DNA from: Bonia amplexicaulis
Lineage: Eukaryota > Streptophyta > Magnoliopsida > Poales > Poaceae
Length of the DNA stretch: 64,000 bases
Direction: 5' to 3'
Assembly (NCBI GenBank): GCA_036346245.1
Contig: CM070751.1
Location: forward strand, 21,277,455 to 21,341,454
Made by a program: the position numbers and the translations under genes. The notes below the pieces were generated by a model, which was not told the DNA's origin, did no database searches, and saw only the letters and a program-made list of their open reading frames with translations. Below are positions 34,635 through 45,971 of the stretch, in pieces; the first letter of the stretch is position 1, and each line of letters begins with the position of its first letter.

Positions 34635-35528
34635 TCAAGTGCAGCCGCCGTATAAAAAGACGGAGACCGACTAGAAAACAGGAGCACGGCGACTAGAAAC
34701 AGGAGATCCATCGGAACAGTAGGGACCAGATAATGGGAGGCATGATTTTGCATGTTTTTGAGATTTGGATAGCTAAGTAAATCTAATAGAAAAATTTGTG
34801 AGTTCTTGTAAATTGAGATCGTTTAACCTTTTCGTTGGAAATTAGGAGCGTAATAAGGTTTTCGCTTGGTGGTCGTGAAGTCTAGCGCGTGTGACCTTGC
34901 GAATTAAAAAGCGTTCGTTTTTACATTGGTAACGAAGAATCGATACGATTTAAGAGGCTGCACGTGAGTGTCCAATCCTACGTCGAAAAGATCGGACGAT
35001 CCGTATCACTCAGAAAGACGGTTGCCGTGGTATTGCATCTGCGTTGCTCCTCCTCTGCACACTTCCCCTCGAATTTCAAACTCGTACTACGCCCTCCAGA
35101 TCTCCTCAACGGTCGAAGACCGTGCGCATGATGATCATCACATCACAGCAGCATCTTCTCCTGGAAGGAACACCGAGGATACGCGAGCTTTGACGCGACC
35201 AAGCAATCATACGGTCCCTAAAAGTCCACGCCGCCATCTCAAAATCAGTGGCCGTCCCGTTAGCGAACTCAAAACCCGCGAAAGCTTGCACGGCACGCTC
35301 CCCGGTTCCCGCCTTTCCCCCACACCAACGCGCTGCCGCCACACTGACACGTGACCCCTCACCGCCACGGCCGTGCAGTGCAGACTGCAAGCATGAGGTG
35401 CTACCTCACTGACACGCGGGCCCAGAAGAACTCGACAAGCAACCGGCCCCACATGTCGGTCTCGTAGGCAAGGTGGTGACCTTGCGTCGGGCGCGCGCCT
35501 CCCCACCTAGCCACGACGCCAAAACCGC

Positions 35529-35536
35529 GCGGGAAA
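35529..35536. promoter_or_regulatory. E2F-type site upstream of RNR1
   Basis: GCGGGAAA, the reverse complement of the canonical E2F/DP site TTTCCCGC, lies about 230 bp before the RNR1 ATG. A TATA-like ATTTAAAT lies at 35628-35635. E2F control of ribonucleotide reductase at the G1/S transition is established in plants; its use here is inferred from the motif and its position. Confidence 0.6.
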
Positions 35537-35762
35537 CGGCTCCGCGCCCGCGCGCCAAACTCAATTCCAAAAGTTCCTGCATTTTTTTGGCTTAATTATT
35601 GCTCGCCTCTCCTCTCGCCGGGAAGGCATTTAAATCTCCCCACGCGAGCCCCCAAACCCTACTGCACCCATCCATCCTCGCTTCTCGCGTCCAACCAATC
35701 CTCGGGCGGCGCGCGCACCACCTGTTCGGCGAAAGGTCTCACCGGCGGCGGCGGCGGCGAAG

Positions 35763-38700
35763 ATGTACGTGGTGAAGCGGGACGGCCGGCAGGAGACGGT
35801 GCACTTCGACAAGATCACGGCGCGGCTCAAGAAGCTCAGCTACGGGCTCAGCCAGGAGCACTGCGACCCCGTGCTCGTCGCGCAGAAGGTCTGCGCGGGG
35901 GTGTACAAGGGCGTCACCACCAGCCAGCTCGACGAGCTCGCCGCCGAGACCGCCGCGGCCTTGACCGCCTCGCACCCCGACTACGCCTCGGTAAAAACCG
36001 CAAGTTTCCACCGATGAAACAACGGCCCCGATTGGTTTTTCCCCCTTTCGATGCTTGCTACTGACTTATGCTTTGCTGTCGTGAAGCTTGCGGCGAGGAT
36101 TGCGGTGTCGAACCTGCACAAGAACACCAAGAAGTCCTTCTCGGAGACGTAAGCGACGGCTGCCGTTTTCTCTAATTAGGTCGGTTGGATTGATGGATTG
36201 GGTTGTGAATTGTGTGATTTGGTGGTTGTTGATGCAGGATTAAGGACATGTACGGGCACTACAACGAGAGGTCTGGGCTGATGGCTCCTCTGGTTGCTGA
36301 CGATATATATGAAGTCATCATGAAGGTGAGATGCTTATCAGCCATGATGCATTTCTGACAGTAATTTTCTGTAGATAACTATTGTTGATCTTCTACTGGT
36401 GAAATTCACTATTCCATTGGAATATTTACTCTTCATTAGATTATTGATGTGTTCCAATGTGCCTGCTCTGCTCTGCATACTCCTTGATGTACGTTGCGCC
36501 TTATGCAGCTCCTAATGTTGTGAAATTTGATTACAGAATGCTGCTCGCTTGGATAGTGAGATAATTTATGATAGGGACTTCGATTATGACTACTTTGGTT
36601 TCAAGACTCTGGAGAGGTCTTACCTCTTGAAACTTGGTGGGAAGGTTGTTGAAAGGCCTCAGCACATGTTAATGAGAGTTTCAGTGGGGATACACAAGGA
36701 TGACATTGAGTCTGCCATCGGAACGTACCATCTGATGTCCCAGCGCTGGTTTACTCATGCTTCGCCAACCCTTTTCAATGCTGGCACTCCAAGGCCCCAA
36801 GTAATGTGCATTCTGCCACCAGAAAATCCCAAATATCGATTGTGAAATTGTATACTTACTGTTTCATTCTCTATGATGCAGTTAAGCAGCTGCTTCCTTA
36901 TTTGCATGAAAGATGACAGCATTGAAGGAATATATGATACTCTGAAGGAATGTGCTGTCATAAGCAAATCTGCTGGAGGAATTGGTGTCTCAGTTCACAG
37001 CATTCGAGCTACTGGGAGCTATATTCGAGGAACAAATGGAACCTCCAATGGGATTGTTCCTATGTTACGTGTTTTCAATGATACTGCTCGTTATGTTGAT
37101 CAAGGTGGAGGCAAGAGAAAGGGTAGGTTGTATCATTGTTTTTCAATAATTATGATTCCGTAGTCTCCATAAATTCTTACAATCTCCTAAAACTAGGTGC
37201 ATTTGCTGTATACTTGGAGCCTTGGCATGCTGATATTTTTGAGTTCCTAGATCTGAGAAAGAACCATGGGAAGGTAAGATCTCAATGAAACGATATTTAA
37301 CTTTTTTTTTGCTTAGGACAATTGTAACAATCCAAATCTTCTATACTCTCCGTGATAATAAAGTGATTTAAATGTTGATTTACATCTATGTCTAGTACCC
37401 AACTTACTCCAAATCTCTCAGCAAAGAAAAGTTCAAGTATCCTATTTCCAAGGAAGCGTGTTTTGGCTGGTCGTTGTCACACTGTTGCCAATCGCCGGTC
37501 AGCAAGTCGCGCCACATACTACCTCAGCAGGATTACACCATGACTGGCATACGTGGCTATCAAATCTCTCTCAGATTTTGTTTATTTTTTGTCAGATTTG
37601 TCCGTAAGATGGAAGTGAGATGTTTTCTTGGACTTAGGGCTTGAACTGAGATTTAGATGTATATGGATTTGGAGAGTTGGATAGAGCAGATTAGTGCAAA
37701 GAAAGAAGAACCTTATCTAGTGTTTATGATGGAAGGGTGGATGCATGTGGACCATATCCACTAGCCATAGTGGCCCGTCGGAATGTGACAGATCACCGTA
37801 GAAGACGAAGATCGCTTGAATGCAGGTGTTTTTTTCTGTTGGGAATTGGGTCCGTGCAGTGCGCATGCAACCAGTCTACAAGACGATGCCCTCATGTGAG
37901 AAGGAAGACGTTGTACGAGTATGCTAATAAAAGTGTTGTGTATAGCTTCCCCGTACCTTATATATGGCTTTTCAAGTCCTAGTTTCCCTTACAAGAAAGT
38001 AGTGAATAGCAGTATATTTCTCTGTATCTCCATAATGTAGAAGGTTTTCAATAGTTACAGTGATCACGGAATTAGCATATGTGTTTTGCCTTGTATATAT
38101 GTTAGAAACATATTCAATTTCTTCTAACTTTAAAGGCTAAAAGGCTTGTTATTGTTAATGACAATTTAACAGGAGGAGCATCGTGCAAGGGATCTTTTCT
38201 ATGCGCTGTGGGTTCCTGATCTATTCATGCAAAGAGTCCAAAGTAATGAAGAATGGTCATTGTTTTGTCCTAACGAAGCTCCAGGGTTGGCTGATTGCTG
38301 GGGTGATGAATTCGAGAATTTGTACAAGAAATATGAGAGAGAAGTAAGCTGGAAAGTGTATTTTAGATATAAAATCTATTGAAATGGTAACATACTTCAG
38401 TAACCAATCTTTTTGGTCTCAGGGCAAGGCAAAGAAAGTTGTTCCAGCACAGACCCTCTGGTTTGACATTTTGAAGGCACAGATAGAAACTGGTACACCA
38501 TATATGCTTTACAAGGTACATTTGATAGCAAAACAAATATGAGTACTTGCTTATGGACTCATGATTCCTTCTCCAATATTTGCTACTGGTATTATCAGGT
38601 TCCAAGGATGCTCCTAACATTCTTAATTGTCTGTAGGATACATGCAATAGGAAAAGTAACCAGCAGAATCTGGGCACAATCAAATCTTCAAACTTGTGCA

Positions 38701-40701
38701 CTGAGATAATTGAGTTCACAAGTCCAACCGAAACTGCTGTTTGCAACCTAGCATCTATTGCTTTACCACGTTTTGTAAGGGAAAAGGTATATCTTGTCAG
38801 TGCTGTCTGAATTCAATAATTACAGTTGTATTCCTACATGCTTTATGATAAACTTTTGTTGCAGGGTGTCCCTATAGAGTCCCATCCATCTAAGCTTGTT
38901 GGTAGCAGTGATTCAAAAAATAGATATTTTGACTTTGACAAGTTAGCTGAGGTTTGCTCAGATCCTACTTATTTTAGATCCTCAATTCTGGCCTATGTCA
39001 GTGAATGTTCTGATACATTGTGAATTTTATCAGGTTACTTCTACTGTCACCTACAATCTCAACAAAATAATTGATATAAATTATTACCCTGTTGAAACCG
39101 CAAAGAGATCAAATATGCGGCACAGGCCAATTGGCATAGGTGTTCAAGGCTTGGCAGATACTTTCATATTACTTGGCATGCCATTTGATTCACCAGAGGT
39201 ACTTTTTCCCAGCTCATTGCTGGCACCTGTTCCTTTCTGTACTTAGCTGATATGTAATAAATGCAATCTCTTTTTCAGGCTCAGCAGTTGAATAAGGATA
39301 TTTTTGAAACTATTTACTATCATGCTCTGAAAGCTTCTGCTGAACTTGCTGCTAAAGAAGGTCCTTATGAAACATATGAGGGATGCCCTGTCAGCAAGGT
39401 TTTTTCCTACAAATGTTCCTTTTTTTAATTGCTGACACTATTTAATGTTTGCCAATTTATTTCTTGCTTTAGTTATCTGTTTAATTTTCTTTTCAAATTT
39501 CTATCCTTTGACCATACTGACTAAATCACTGGTTGGAAAGTAGTGTGCAATCTTCTTCCTAAGATTTGTTCTTCACCCACTTTGTAGGGCATTCTCCAAC
39601 CTGACATGTGGAACGTAGTTCCATCTAACAGATGGAACTGGCCAGCTCTAAGGGAGACTATTTTTAAAGTTGGATTGAGAAACTCTCTTCTTGTTGCTCC
39701 AATGCCCACTGCTTCCACTAGTCAGATTCTTGGCAATAATGAGTGCTTTGAACCCTACACATCTAACATATACAGTCGGCGGGTTCTAAGGTTTGTAAAT
39801 ATACTTAGTATGCTTACGTTCTGAACTAATGGTGCATATGATTGATTTGTGTAATGTTTCTTCCAGTGGGGAGTTTGTTGTGGTTAACAAGCATCTTCTC
39901 CATGATTTGACTGAAATGGGTATTTGGACTCCCACTCTAAAAAACAATATAATTTACGAAGATGGTTCTGTTCAAAAGATGACAGAGATCCCAGACGATC
40001 TTAAAGCAATTTACAAGTATGTAGTTCATCCTCCTATTGTTATATTCTACTGAATGCGGTTACTATTCATATATGTAAAAGCTCTCATTTATTACACCAG
40101 AACGGTTTGGGAGATCAAGCAGAAAACTCTAGTTGACATGGCTGTTGATCGTGGATGCTATATTGATCAGAGCCAGAGCCTTAATGTCCACATGGAACAA
40201 CCAAACTTCGGGAAGCTAACTTCGCTGCATTTCCATGCTTGGTCCAAGGTAATTAGCCTCGTGCTATTTTGAAGCATTTTGCTTGAACATTAAGCATTTC
40301 ATATTCAGTCTTTAATTGTGGTACTACGAGGGAACATCGTCTTTGCAATGCTTCTTCCTCAAACAAGTTTCTAAGTAATTGTGTGCTCCAATATTGGTTG
40401 TCGTAGGGCCTGAAAACTGGAATGTATTATCTAAGAACACGAGCAGCTGCTGACGCAATCAAGTTTACTGTGGATACTACCCTTCTGAAGGTGAATGGAG
40501 TACGTGTTCTGGCCCTTTATTCCATATTTGTTTTACGCTCTTTCCCAGTCAGCTGCTCGAACACAACTCACCATGGAAAACACACTTGATGTGCAGGATA
40601 ATAACACCAAGCCTACAGAGGTAGAGGATGTTGAAGCTAAAATGGCGCAAGTCGTTTGTTCCTTGAACAACCGGGAAGAGTGCTTGGCATGCGGAAGCTA
40701 G
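35763..40701 (+). CDS. RNR1: Ribonucleoside-diphosphate reductase large subunit (class Ia; rice RNR1/V3 orthologue)
   Basis: Catalytic alpha subunit that reduces NDPs to dNDPs. Seventeen exons: 35763-35990, 36087-36148, 36238-36325, 36537-36800, 36882-37122, 37197-37273, 38173-38343, 38423-38515, 38637-38786, 38865-38951, 39034-39198, 39279-39398, 39588-39790, 39867-40016, 40101-40248, 40407-40490, 40597-40701. They total 2436 bases, i.e. 811 residues, the family length. Features: N-terminal ATP cone (MYVVKRDGRQETVHFDKI), active-site redox Cys in LSSCFLICM, loop RATGSYIRGTNGTSNGIVPM, N-x-C-x-E radical site in NLCTEIIEF, PTASTSQILGNNE, and the C-terminal thiol pair ECLACGS. All splice junctions keep frame, so the gene appears intact. 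From memory, rice mutants in this gene (virescent3) have chlorotic leaves. Confidence 0.97.
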
Positions 40702-41500
40702 ATGCATCCGCGCCACACTTGTCTATTTTTAACCAAGACAACAACGTTATATAACCCTCTGATCACTGGGCTTCGATAACTGAAAGGGAGTTCTTGATGT
40801 AGTATGTTGAGTTGAGATTTCTATACTGGGCATGCTTTGATCGCTGAATTTCACCTTGGCTTGTATTGATTGTACCATCGAAATATTTGGGCTACTGCAA
40901 ATGTATATATGTACTTAATGTTATTGATGCGTGCTATTACTATTGCTTATGCAATAGCATCTGATGGTTTTGTATGTGCTCTTGTTTTATCATCAGTCAT
41001 ACGCTGGAAATAACGCATCTGTCTCTGTGCATCATCTTCCATGTTCAAGTTGTTAAAAATTAGCAAGAGCTGTTACAATCTACATAACTAAACAAGCACT
41101 AAAACTCGAAGAAAATAGGAAATTAATAACAGTGGGAAGAAAATAGGAAATTGATAACAGAGGTTTTCAAGCTTCTACTGAATATGGGGGTTTCCATGTG
41201 ATATTTTTCTGTAGGATCAAGGATGTCGATGTAGAGGAGCTTGAGTCAGGGATAGAAATCTCGGAACCGTTACAAAACCTGGTTGGTGGGCAGTAACGGT
41301 AACTGACCGGTTACTAGAAAACCTAGGAAAAAACCAGATGAAATTCACATATGAAATTTTGAATTTAGGCGGCTTGAAAACCGGTAACCGTTTTGGTTAC
41401 AAAAAAACCGTTAAAACCGGAAAAAGTTAAAGAAAATCTAGAATAAAATATTGGAACTAGCATATTTAGTTCATACAATAGGTAATCTAGTACAAAAAAA
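40702..41500. other. RNR1 3' flank with a GGTAACCG-rich repeat
   Basis: RNR1 3' UTR, then AT-rich sequence. Between about 41255 and 41425 the words GGAACCGTTAC, GGTAACTGACCGGTTAC, ACCGGTAACCGTTTTGG and AACCGTTAAAACCGG recur in both orientations, suggesting a small inverted-repeat element. I see no gene here. Confidence 0.45.
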
Positions 41501-41569
41501 GATCTAAATCAACCTAGAAAGTGTATTTGTAACCATTGAGATTTTGGCCAGTTTTTCCCCTCCTGGTAC

Positions 41570-41780
41570 CCACTGGTACCAGCTGACCAACAAACATAGA
41601 CAATTATGGAACAAAAGAAATAGCAGGAACATAAAACTTGGATGTGGTAAAAGAACCCTGATGTGTAACAGAACAAAATGTACCATCAGTTGTCTGAACG
41701 GATGGTTTGTCCTTCGAAGGTCATATGAAAAGAAGCCCATGAATCAAGTACCCAAGGCTGAACAGCACCAGAAGCAGACT
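41570..41780 (-). mobile_element. Copia protease-region remnant
   Basis: The minus strand encodes QPWVLDSWASFHMT, the Copia aspartic-protease signature (usually W-x-DSGA-x-HMT) with the Gly replaced by Trp, followed by decayed frame. It directly follows the gag-like stretch that ends the eIF3k-carrying frame, so both belong to one minus-strand element. Confidence 0.7.
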
Positions 41781-41795
41781 AGGAAATAGGTGAAA

Positions 41796-42734
41796 CTAAG
41801 GTACTCTTCGCTGAAGGCTCTGACTCAAGGACTGCAACGTTGGTGGGCCTCCTAGTAGATCCACTAGGCTGAAGATATCGCTGCTCAAGATATTTCCATA
41901 TCTTATCCAAAGTGAAGGAACAATTAGTTGAGAACATCCACTGTTCTCAATTACCCAACCTGAGTTTGAACCATGATACTCCAGAAACTTGTCCAATGCA
42001 AGACCTTCTATGTTGATGGCCTCCGCAAGAACAGGCCTAGGAACTTTTTGATATGTCAAGGAGGGCACATGAATCACATAGGCTTGGATTGCCTGCTCAA
42101 AACCTAGAACAACTTTCAATATGTTGTGATTCTTTGTTGCCTCATCCCAAAACTGACAGAACTTAACAGTTGAAAGAACTATCATTGTCTTGAATTGCTC
42201 CTCCATTTGCACATGTTCAGGAATTAAGAATAAGCATATGCTGAAGTCAGGGGCTGGCATTGCCATGAGAGCCTTAATCAATATGCTCAACCTTTCTGGC
42301 TCAAACTGGTACAAACGAAGAAGGCTGAGATTCGTGTCCAAGTTATACGTTTGAGAAGAAACCTGCTCGTTGACAAAGCTCTCGAGGTTGTTGAGGATGT
42401 CGAGGTTGTAGAGGCTCATGTCCACCAGCTCCTCCACCGTGTAACTCTCCGCCAGTTGCTCGTTCGCCATGGCTGGGGTGAAGCAGACGATGCGCAAGCT
42501 GCAACAGAAGAAGAGGCCGGCAGCGCAAGACGAGGCTGGCGGTGCACAAGCCGCAGTGGAAGTTGAGGCCGGCCGTCGACCGAGTGAAGAAATCGCACCG
42601 GCGGGATGAGCCGCACTGGCAGGATGAGGAGACCGCACCGGCGGGATGAAGAAGCCGATGACGCAGCTGAAGAAGATGTCGGCGATGACAGATGAGGTAA
42701 AGAAGCCGTCAACCAGTGGCAACCGGCGGTGCAA
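41796..42734 (-). pseudogene. Intronless eIF3 subunit k sequence embedded in a Copia element
   Basis: One open minus-strand frame of 312 codons. The part starting at the ATG at 42470-42468 is eIF3k (a translation initiation factor 3 subunit): MANEQLAESYTVEELVDMSL, NLDTNLSLLRLYQFEPERLS, LIKALMAMPAPDFS, IPEHVQMEEQFKTMIVLS, FEQAIQAY, QKVPRPVLAEAINIEGLALD, WVIENSGCSQLIV. The cellular gene has introns; this copy has none, and seems to lack a few short internal segments (after ERLS and after IVLS) and the C-terminal quarter. Downstream, a different frame (about 41915-41860) shows the Copia gag word IWKYLEQRYLQPSG, followed by the protease remnant. Upstream, the same frame stays open across GC-rich leader sequence to a primer-binding site and LTR. 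It is therefore a host mRNA segment captured in the gag region. Whether it is expressed is unknown; called a retro-pseudogene because it is incomplete. Confidence 0.82.
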
Positions 42735-42774
42735 CGGAATACGCCACCGCTAGGGCTGGGGATTTGAGAGCCGA

Positions 42775-42985
42775 GGCTCTGATACCATGTTGATTGAACC
42801 GGAAGAACTCAATTTCATTGATACTTTTACTGTTGTTACAGAGGGGCATATACAAGGGATATCTACAGTAGCTATATGGGCCTATGTAACAAGGATATAC
42901 TCTTAAAAATAACAAGGACCTCATCGATTCACATACAGGCATGTGCAATAATTAGAGACAACCATTGTCTCTATGTCCTGTTACA
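42775..42985 (-). mobile_element. Copia 5' LTR plus primer-binding site
   Basis: On the minus strand TGGTATCAGAGCC (42787-42775) follows the LTR end TTCCGGTTCAATCAACA (ending at 42788). The LTR reads back through CCCCTCTGTAACAACAG and probably starts TGTAACAGGACATAG at about 42985, giving roughly 198 bp. A perfect iMet primer-binding site next to a CA end is diagnostic of a 5' LTR. No 3' LTR is visible on the low-coordinate side. Confidence 0.75.
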
Positions 42986-43149
42986 TCATTCTTAGAAACA
43001 ACATCTTCAATAGATTGTCTTTAACACATTTCATAATAATAATTTTTTTACATTTTTTGTAAAGTGGACCCATATGTCAATTTTTATAAACCGCCGGCTT
43101 ACCCTACTCTCTTCCCCGTCCCATCGCCCATATTAGGATAGTTCTCTTA

Positions 43150-43382
43150 GGATATGTTTGGTTGGTGGGATGAAATTGAATAGGATGGGATGGTCATGTA
43201 CCATGTGATTTCATTATTTTTAGTTATTGGGATAGTTCGGCCTCTAGAGAGAATATTCCTCAAATTTGTATCCCACCATCCAGGATAGGATGGTTCCATT
43301 CAAGCAACTAAACACATAAATAACTTGTTTTATTGATCCATCTCATGCATGTACTACTTGGTACAAGCAACCAAACACATCC
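43150..43382. mobile_element. Tourist-like MITE (PIF/Harbinger type)
   Basis: The terminal inverted repeat GGATATGTTTGGTTG on the left is matched by CAACCAAACACATCC on the right. The 233-bp element is bounded by TTA at 43147-43149 and TTA at 43383-43385, the 3-bp target duplication of Tourist elements. The interior includes GGTGGGATGAAATTG and CCATCCAGGATAGGATGG. Confidence 0.8.
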
Positions 43383-43647
43383 TTAGTTCACGATGTATTG
43401 TGCAGTTAATATTATAGTTATTGTAAGTTGCTCTTCATCATGTATTCCATTCCAAATAGATGCAAATGCAGAATATGAAGTGCCACGCTGATTTGATTGA
43501 AATGTCTTGTTTTTTGGGAATGCCACATGGGCAGTATCTAATACCTACTTTCATATTCATGTTCTATGCCATTTCTGAACAACATATTCGGGGTCCAGGT
43601 GAATGGTTGTATAACTATGGTATATGATATCTGTCGTTCTTTTGCAG

Positions 43648-45578
43648 GTCATTATATGGATCCATTCGATTTGAGTTCATATTCTGGAAGGATGTTGACA
43701 AGTCACGTACCAGGCAGTAATGGTAAGCAGTTAAAATTTTGTGTTTTACTTCTGTCTGAAGTCTGAACCGTGTCTTGCCAATAATGATCATGTCACAATT
43801 GTGCAGTGCTCAGACATGCTGCAATGGCTAATCAAGGATCTGATTCTAAATCAAGGATCTGATTCTGATTCCTGCTGCAACTTTTACTCCATTGCATGCA
43901 AATTCTAATGATGGTTAGTAAATGCTTCCTGTTTGTCTACATCACATATTTGTCACCTATGTTTGTCTTCCCACCAATCATCCTGTCGTATGTGTGCAGT
44001 GATCTATTTCCCTACACTTGATGAAAGACCTAATCAAGCATCTGCCTTTACCTGGAGAACTCATACTTCGGCATTTGTTCCATTGTGGGAAAATTCTTCT
44101 GATGGTTAGTAATGTTTCCTGTTAGCGTACCCTACTTGTCTGTCACTTAACCTGTTTCTGTTTGTCAGTTCGTGATGCTGTTCCTGCTCGACATGCAAAT
44201 TCGCAAGTAATATCCGGAGTCCGGTGAATACCTGTATAACTATGGTTGGTGATCTCTGTCATTCTTCTGCAGGTCCTTATATGAATCCATACAATTCAAG
44301 TTCATATTCTGGAAGAAAGTTGACAAGTCACGTACCTGGCACTCACGGTCTCCACTAATCATCATGCATGTCACATGCGTGCAGTGGTCAATGATCCTCC
44401 AGGACATGCTGCAATGCTTAATCAAGCAGATGGACCTAACTCAGGGATCCCTCCTGCGACGTTTTTTCCATTGCAAGCAAATTCTAATGATGGTCATTAG
44501 TGCTTCCTGATTGCCTACCCTACATATTTTTCAGTTAACTGTGCCTTTTCACTAATCATCATATCACATTCAGTGACCAATTATAATCTCAGACATGCTG
44601 CAGTGTCTAATCAAGTATCTGCTTCTAACACAGGGATTCCTGCTGCAATGGTCCTTCCATTGCTGGCAAATTCTAATCATGGTAGTAGTACTTTTTTTTA
44701 CCCTACATATCTTCCACCTAACATGCTGTCATTTTGTGAAGTTGTTCTTGATATCTGTGGCAAAGAACTTTCTCTGTATCATATTTAAAGACATAAAAGG
44801 TGCTCTAGCAAAGAAGGAATCCCACTCATGTGCAATGGACCCTTGTGAAAATTATTTCTGGTCCAGCAATTGACAAAAAAAAAGATACAATTATAGGACT
44901 AGTCTTATCCAATGAGCAGTAGGCAAATACGACATCATGTCTACCTTAGCTACTGCTGGAATGAGAGCATCACTTATCTATCAGACCACTTCAAATAAAA
45001 TCCGAGCAACTGACTGCATTTTTCTTTACTCTTCTCTTGCAGTGTTCTCTCTTGTGCAGAACACTGTTTCTCCTCAGGAGCTGGAACAGAGCAATCATGG
45101 TACACCGGCAGTTGGAGTACTATCTCTGCGTGGACCAGTATCAGAGCAATTCCCTCCACAGGACCTGATGCAGAATGGAGAAGGTTTTTGTTGTTGTTTA
45201 GATATGCATAAAAGTTATATCACAGTGATATTTCCATTGAAAATGTGTGATTTATCTAACGTTTTGCTTGATGTATCTTTCTCTGATGTTGTTCTAGCAC
45301 CAGCAGTTGGAGTAGTCTCTCTGTGCCAACCTGGATCAGAGCAATTTGTTCCACAGGAACTGATGCTGAATGCAGAAGGATAGTGTTTTTGTTTTTGTTT
45401 TGTTTTACTATTTCTCGTTTCTAGGTGGAAGCTACATACGTATAAAAGTTTTTGTCATGTTGCAGTGATGCCCACAGCAGATAGCAAAGAAATGAGAGAT
45501 TTCGCAATGGTGCTGTTTTCAAGACAGTCACTGCAGATAGAGGACATACTCTTCAGAAGATTGGCTTGTCCTGATTAG
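43648..45578 (+). CDS. Unrecognised gene made of repeated phase-1 exons (3' part)
   Basis: A chain of short exons, each starting after AG and ending before GT in phase 1-1: 43648-43722, 43807-43913, 44000-44104, 44273-44347, 44385-44492, 44574-44681, 45043-45183, about 45298-45380, and terminal 45466-45578 (stop TAG). They fall into repeat types: A (75 bp, twice: YMDPFDLSSYSGRMLTSHVP and YMNPYNSSSYSGRKLTSHVP), B (about 105-108 bp, four times: RHAAVSNQVSAS..., PLLANSNHG), C (twice: PAVGVLSLRGPVSEQFPPQD and PAVGVVSLCQPGSEQFVPQE). The last exon encodes EMRDFAMVLFSRQSLQIEDI and RRLACPD. Exon 43807-43913 carries a 19-bp internal duplication that breaks frame, and the penultimate exon lacks a GT after GAAG. 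I do not recognise the protein. The 5' part is not visible upstream of the MITE, so it may be lost or degraded. Confidence 0.5.
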
Positions 45579-45580
45579 CT

Positions 45581-45971
45581 GTTGTCAAGATCAGTAGTAT
45601 TTTCTGGTTTGATATGAATCACAGGCTATGTAGAAAGTCAGAAGCAATGATAGGGGTTTTCATTCATAGGGATCAGCAAGGGCAATTCTGGATCACTGAA
45701 GAACCATCATGTTTGCCGATACCAGCTTTTGTTTTGCAGCCGCTTGTTCTGAAGCGATCTTTAATTTTTTTTGCTCAGTTCCATCTACCAAAACTAGTCT
45801 TTGATTTTTGTTCTGGAGTCCCATTTATTTTCTGCTCAAAATGTAGGATTTTTATTTTGCCAGAACTCTAAAAGCGCTGAAGGCAAAATCACCATGACAA
45901 GTTCCCAATCGCCTAGCTGAGATTTCATAAGAATCCAATGGTTGTCAAGATCAGTAGTATTTTTCTGGTTT
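45581..45971. repeat. Direct repeat of about 31 bp, 360 bp apart, in 3' flank
   Basis: GTTGTCAAGATCAGTAGTAT followed by TTTCTGGTTT occurs at 45581 and again at 45941, downstream of the repeated-exon gene. It adds to the picture of local tandem duplication. The surrounding stretch to 47080 shows no other gene. Confidence 0.55.
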
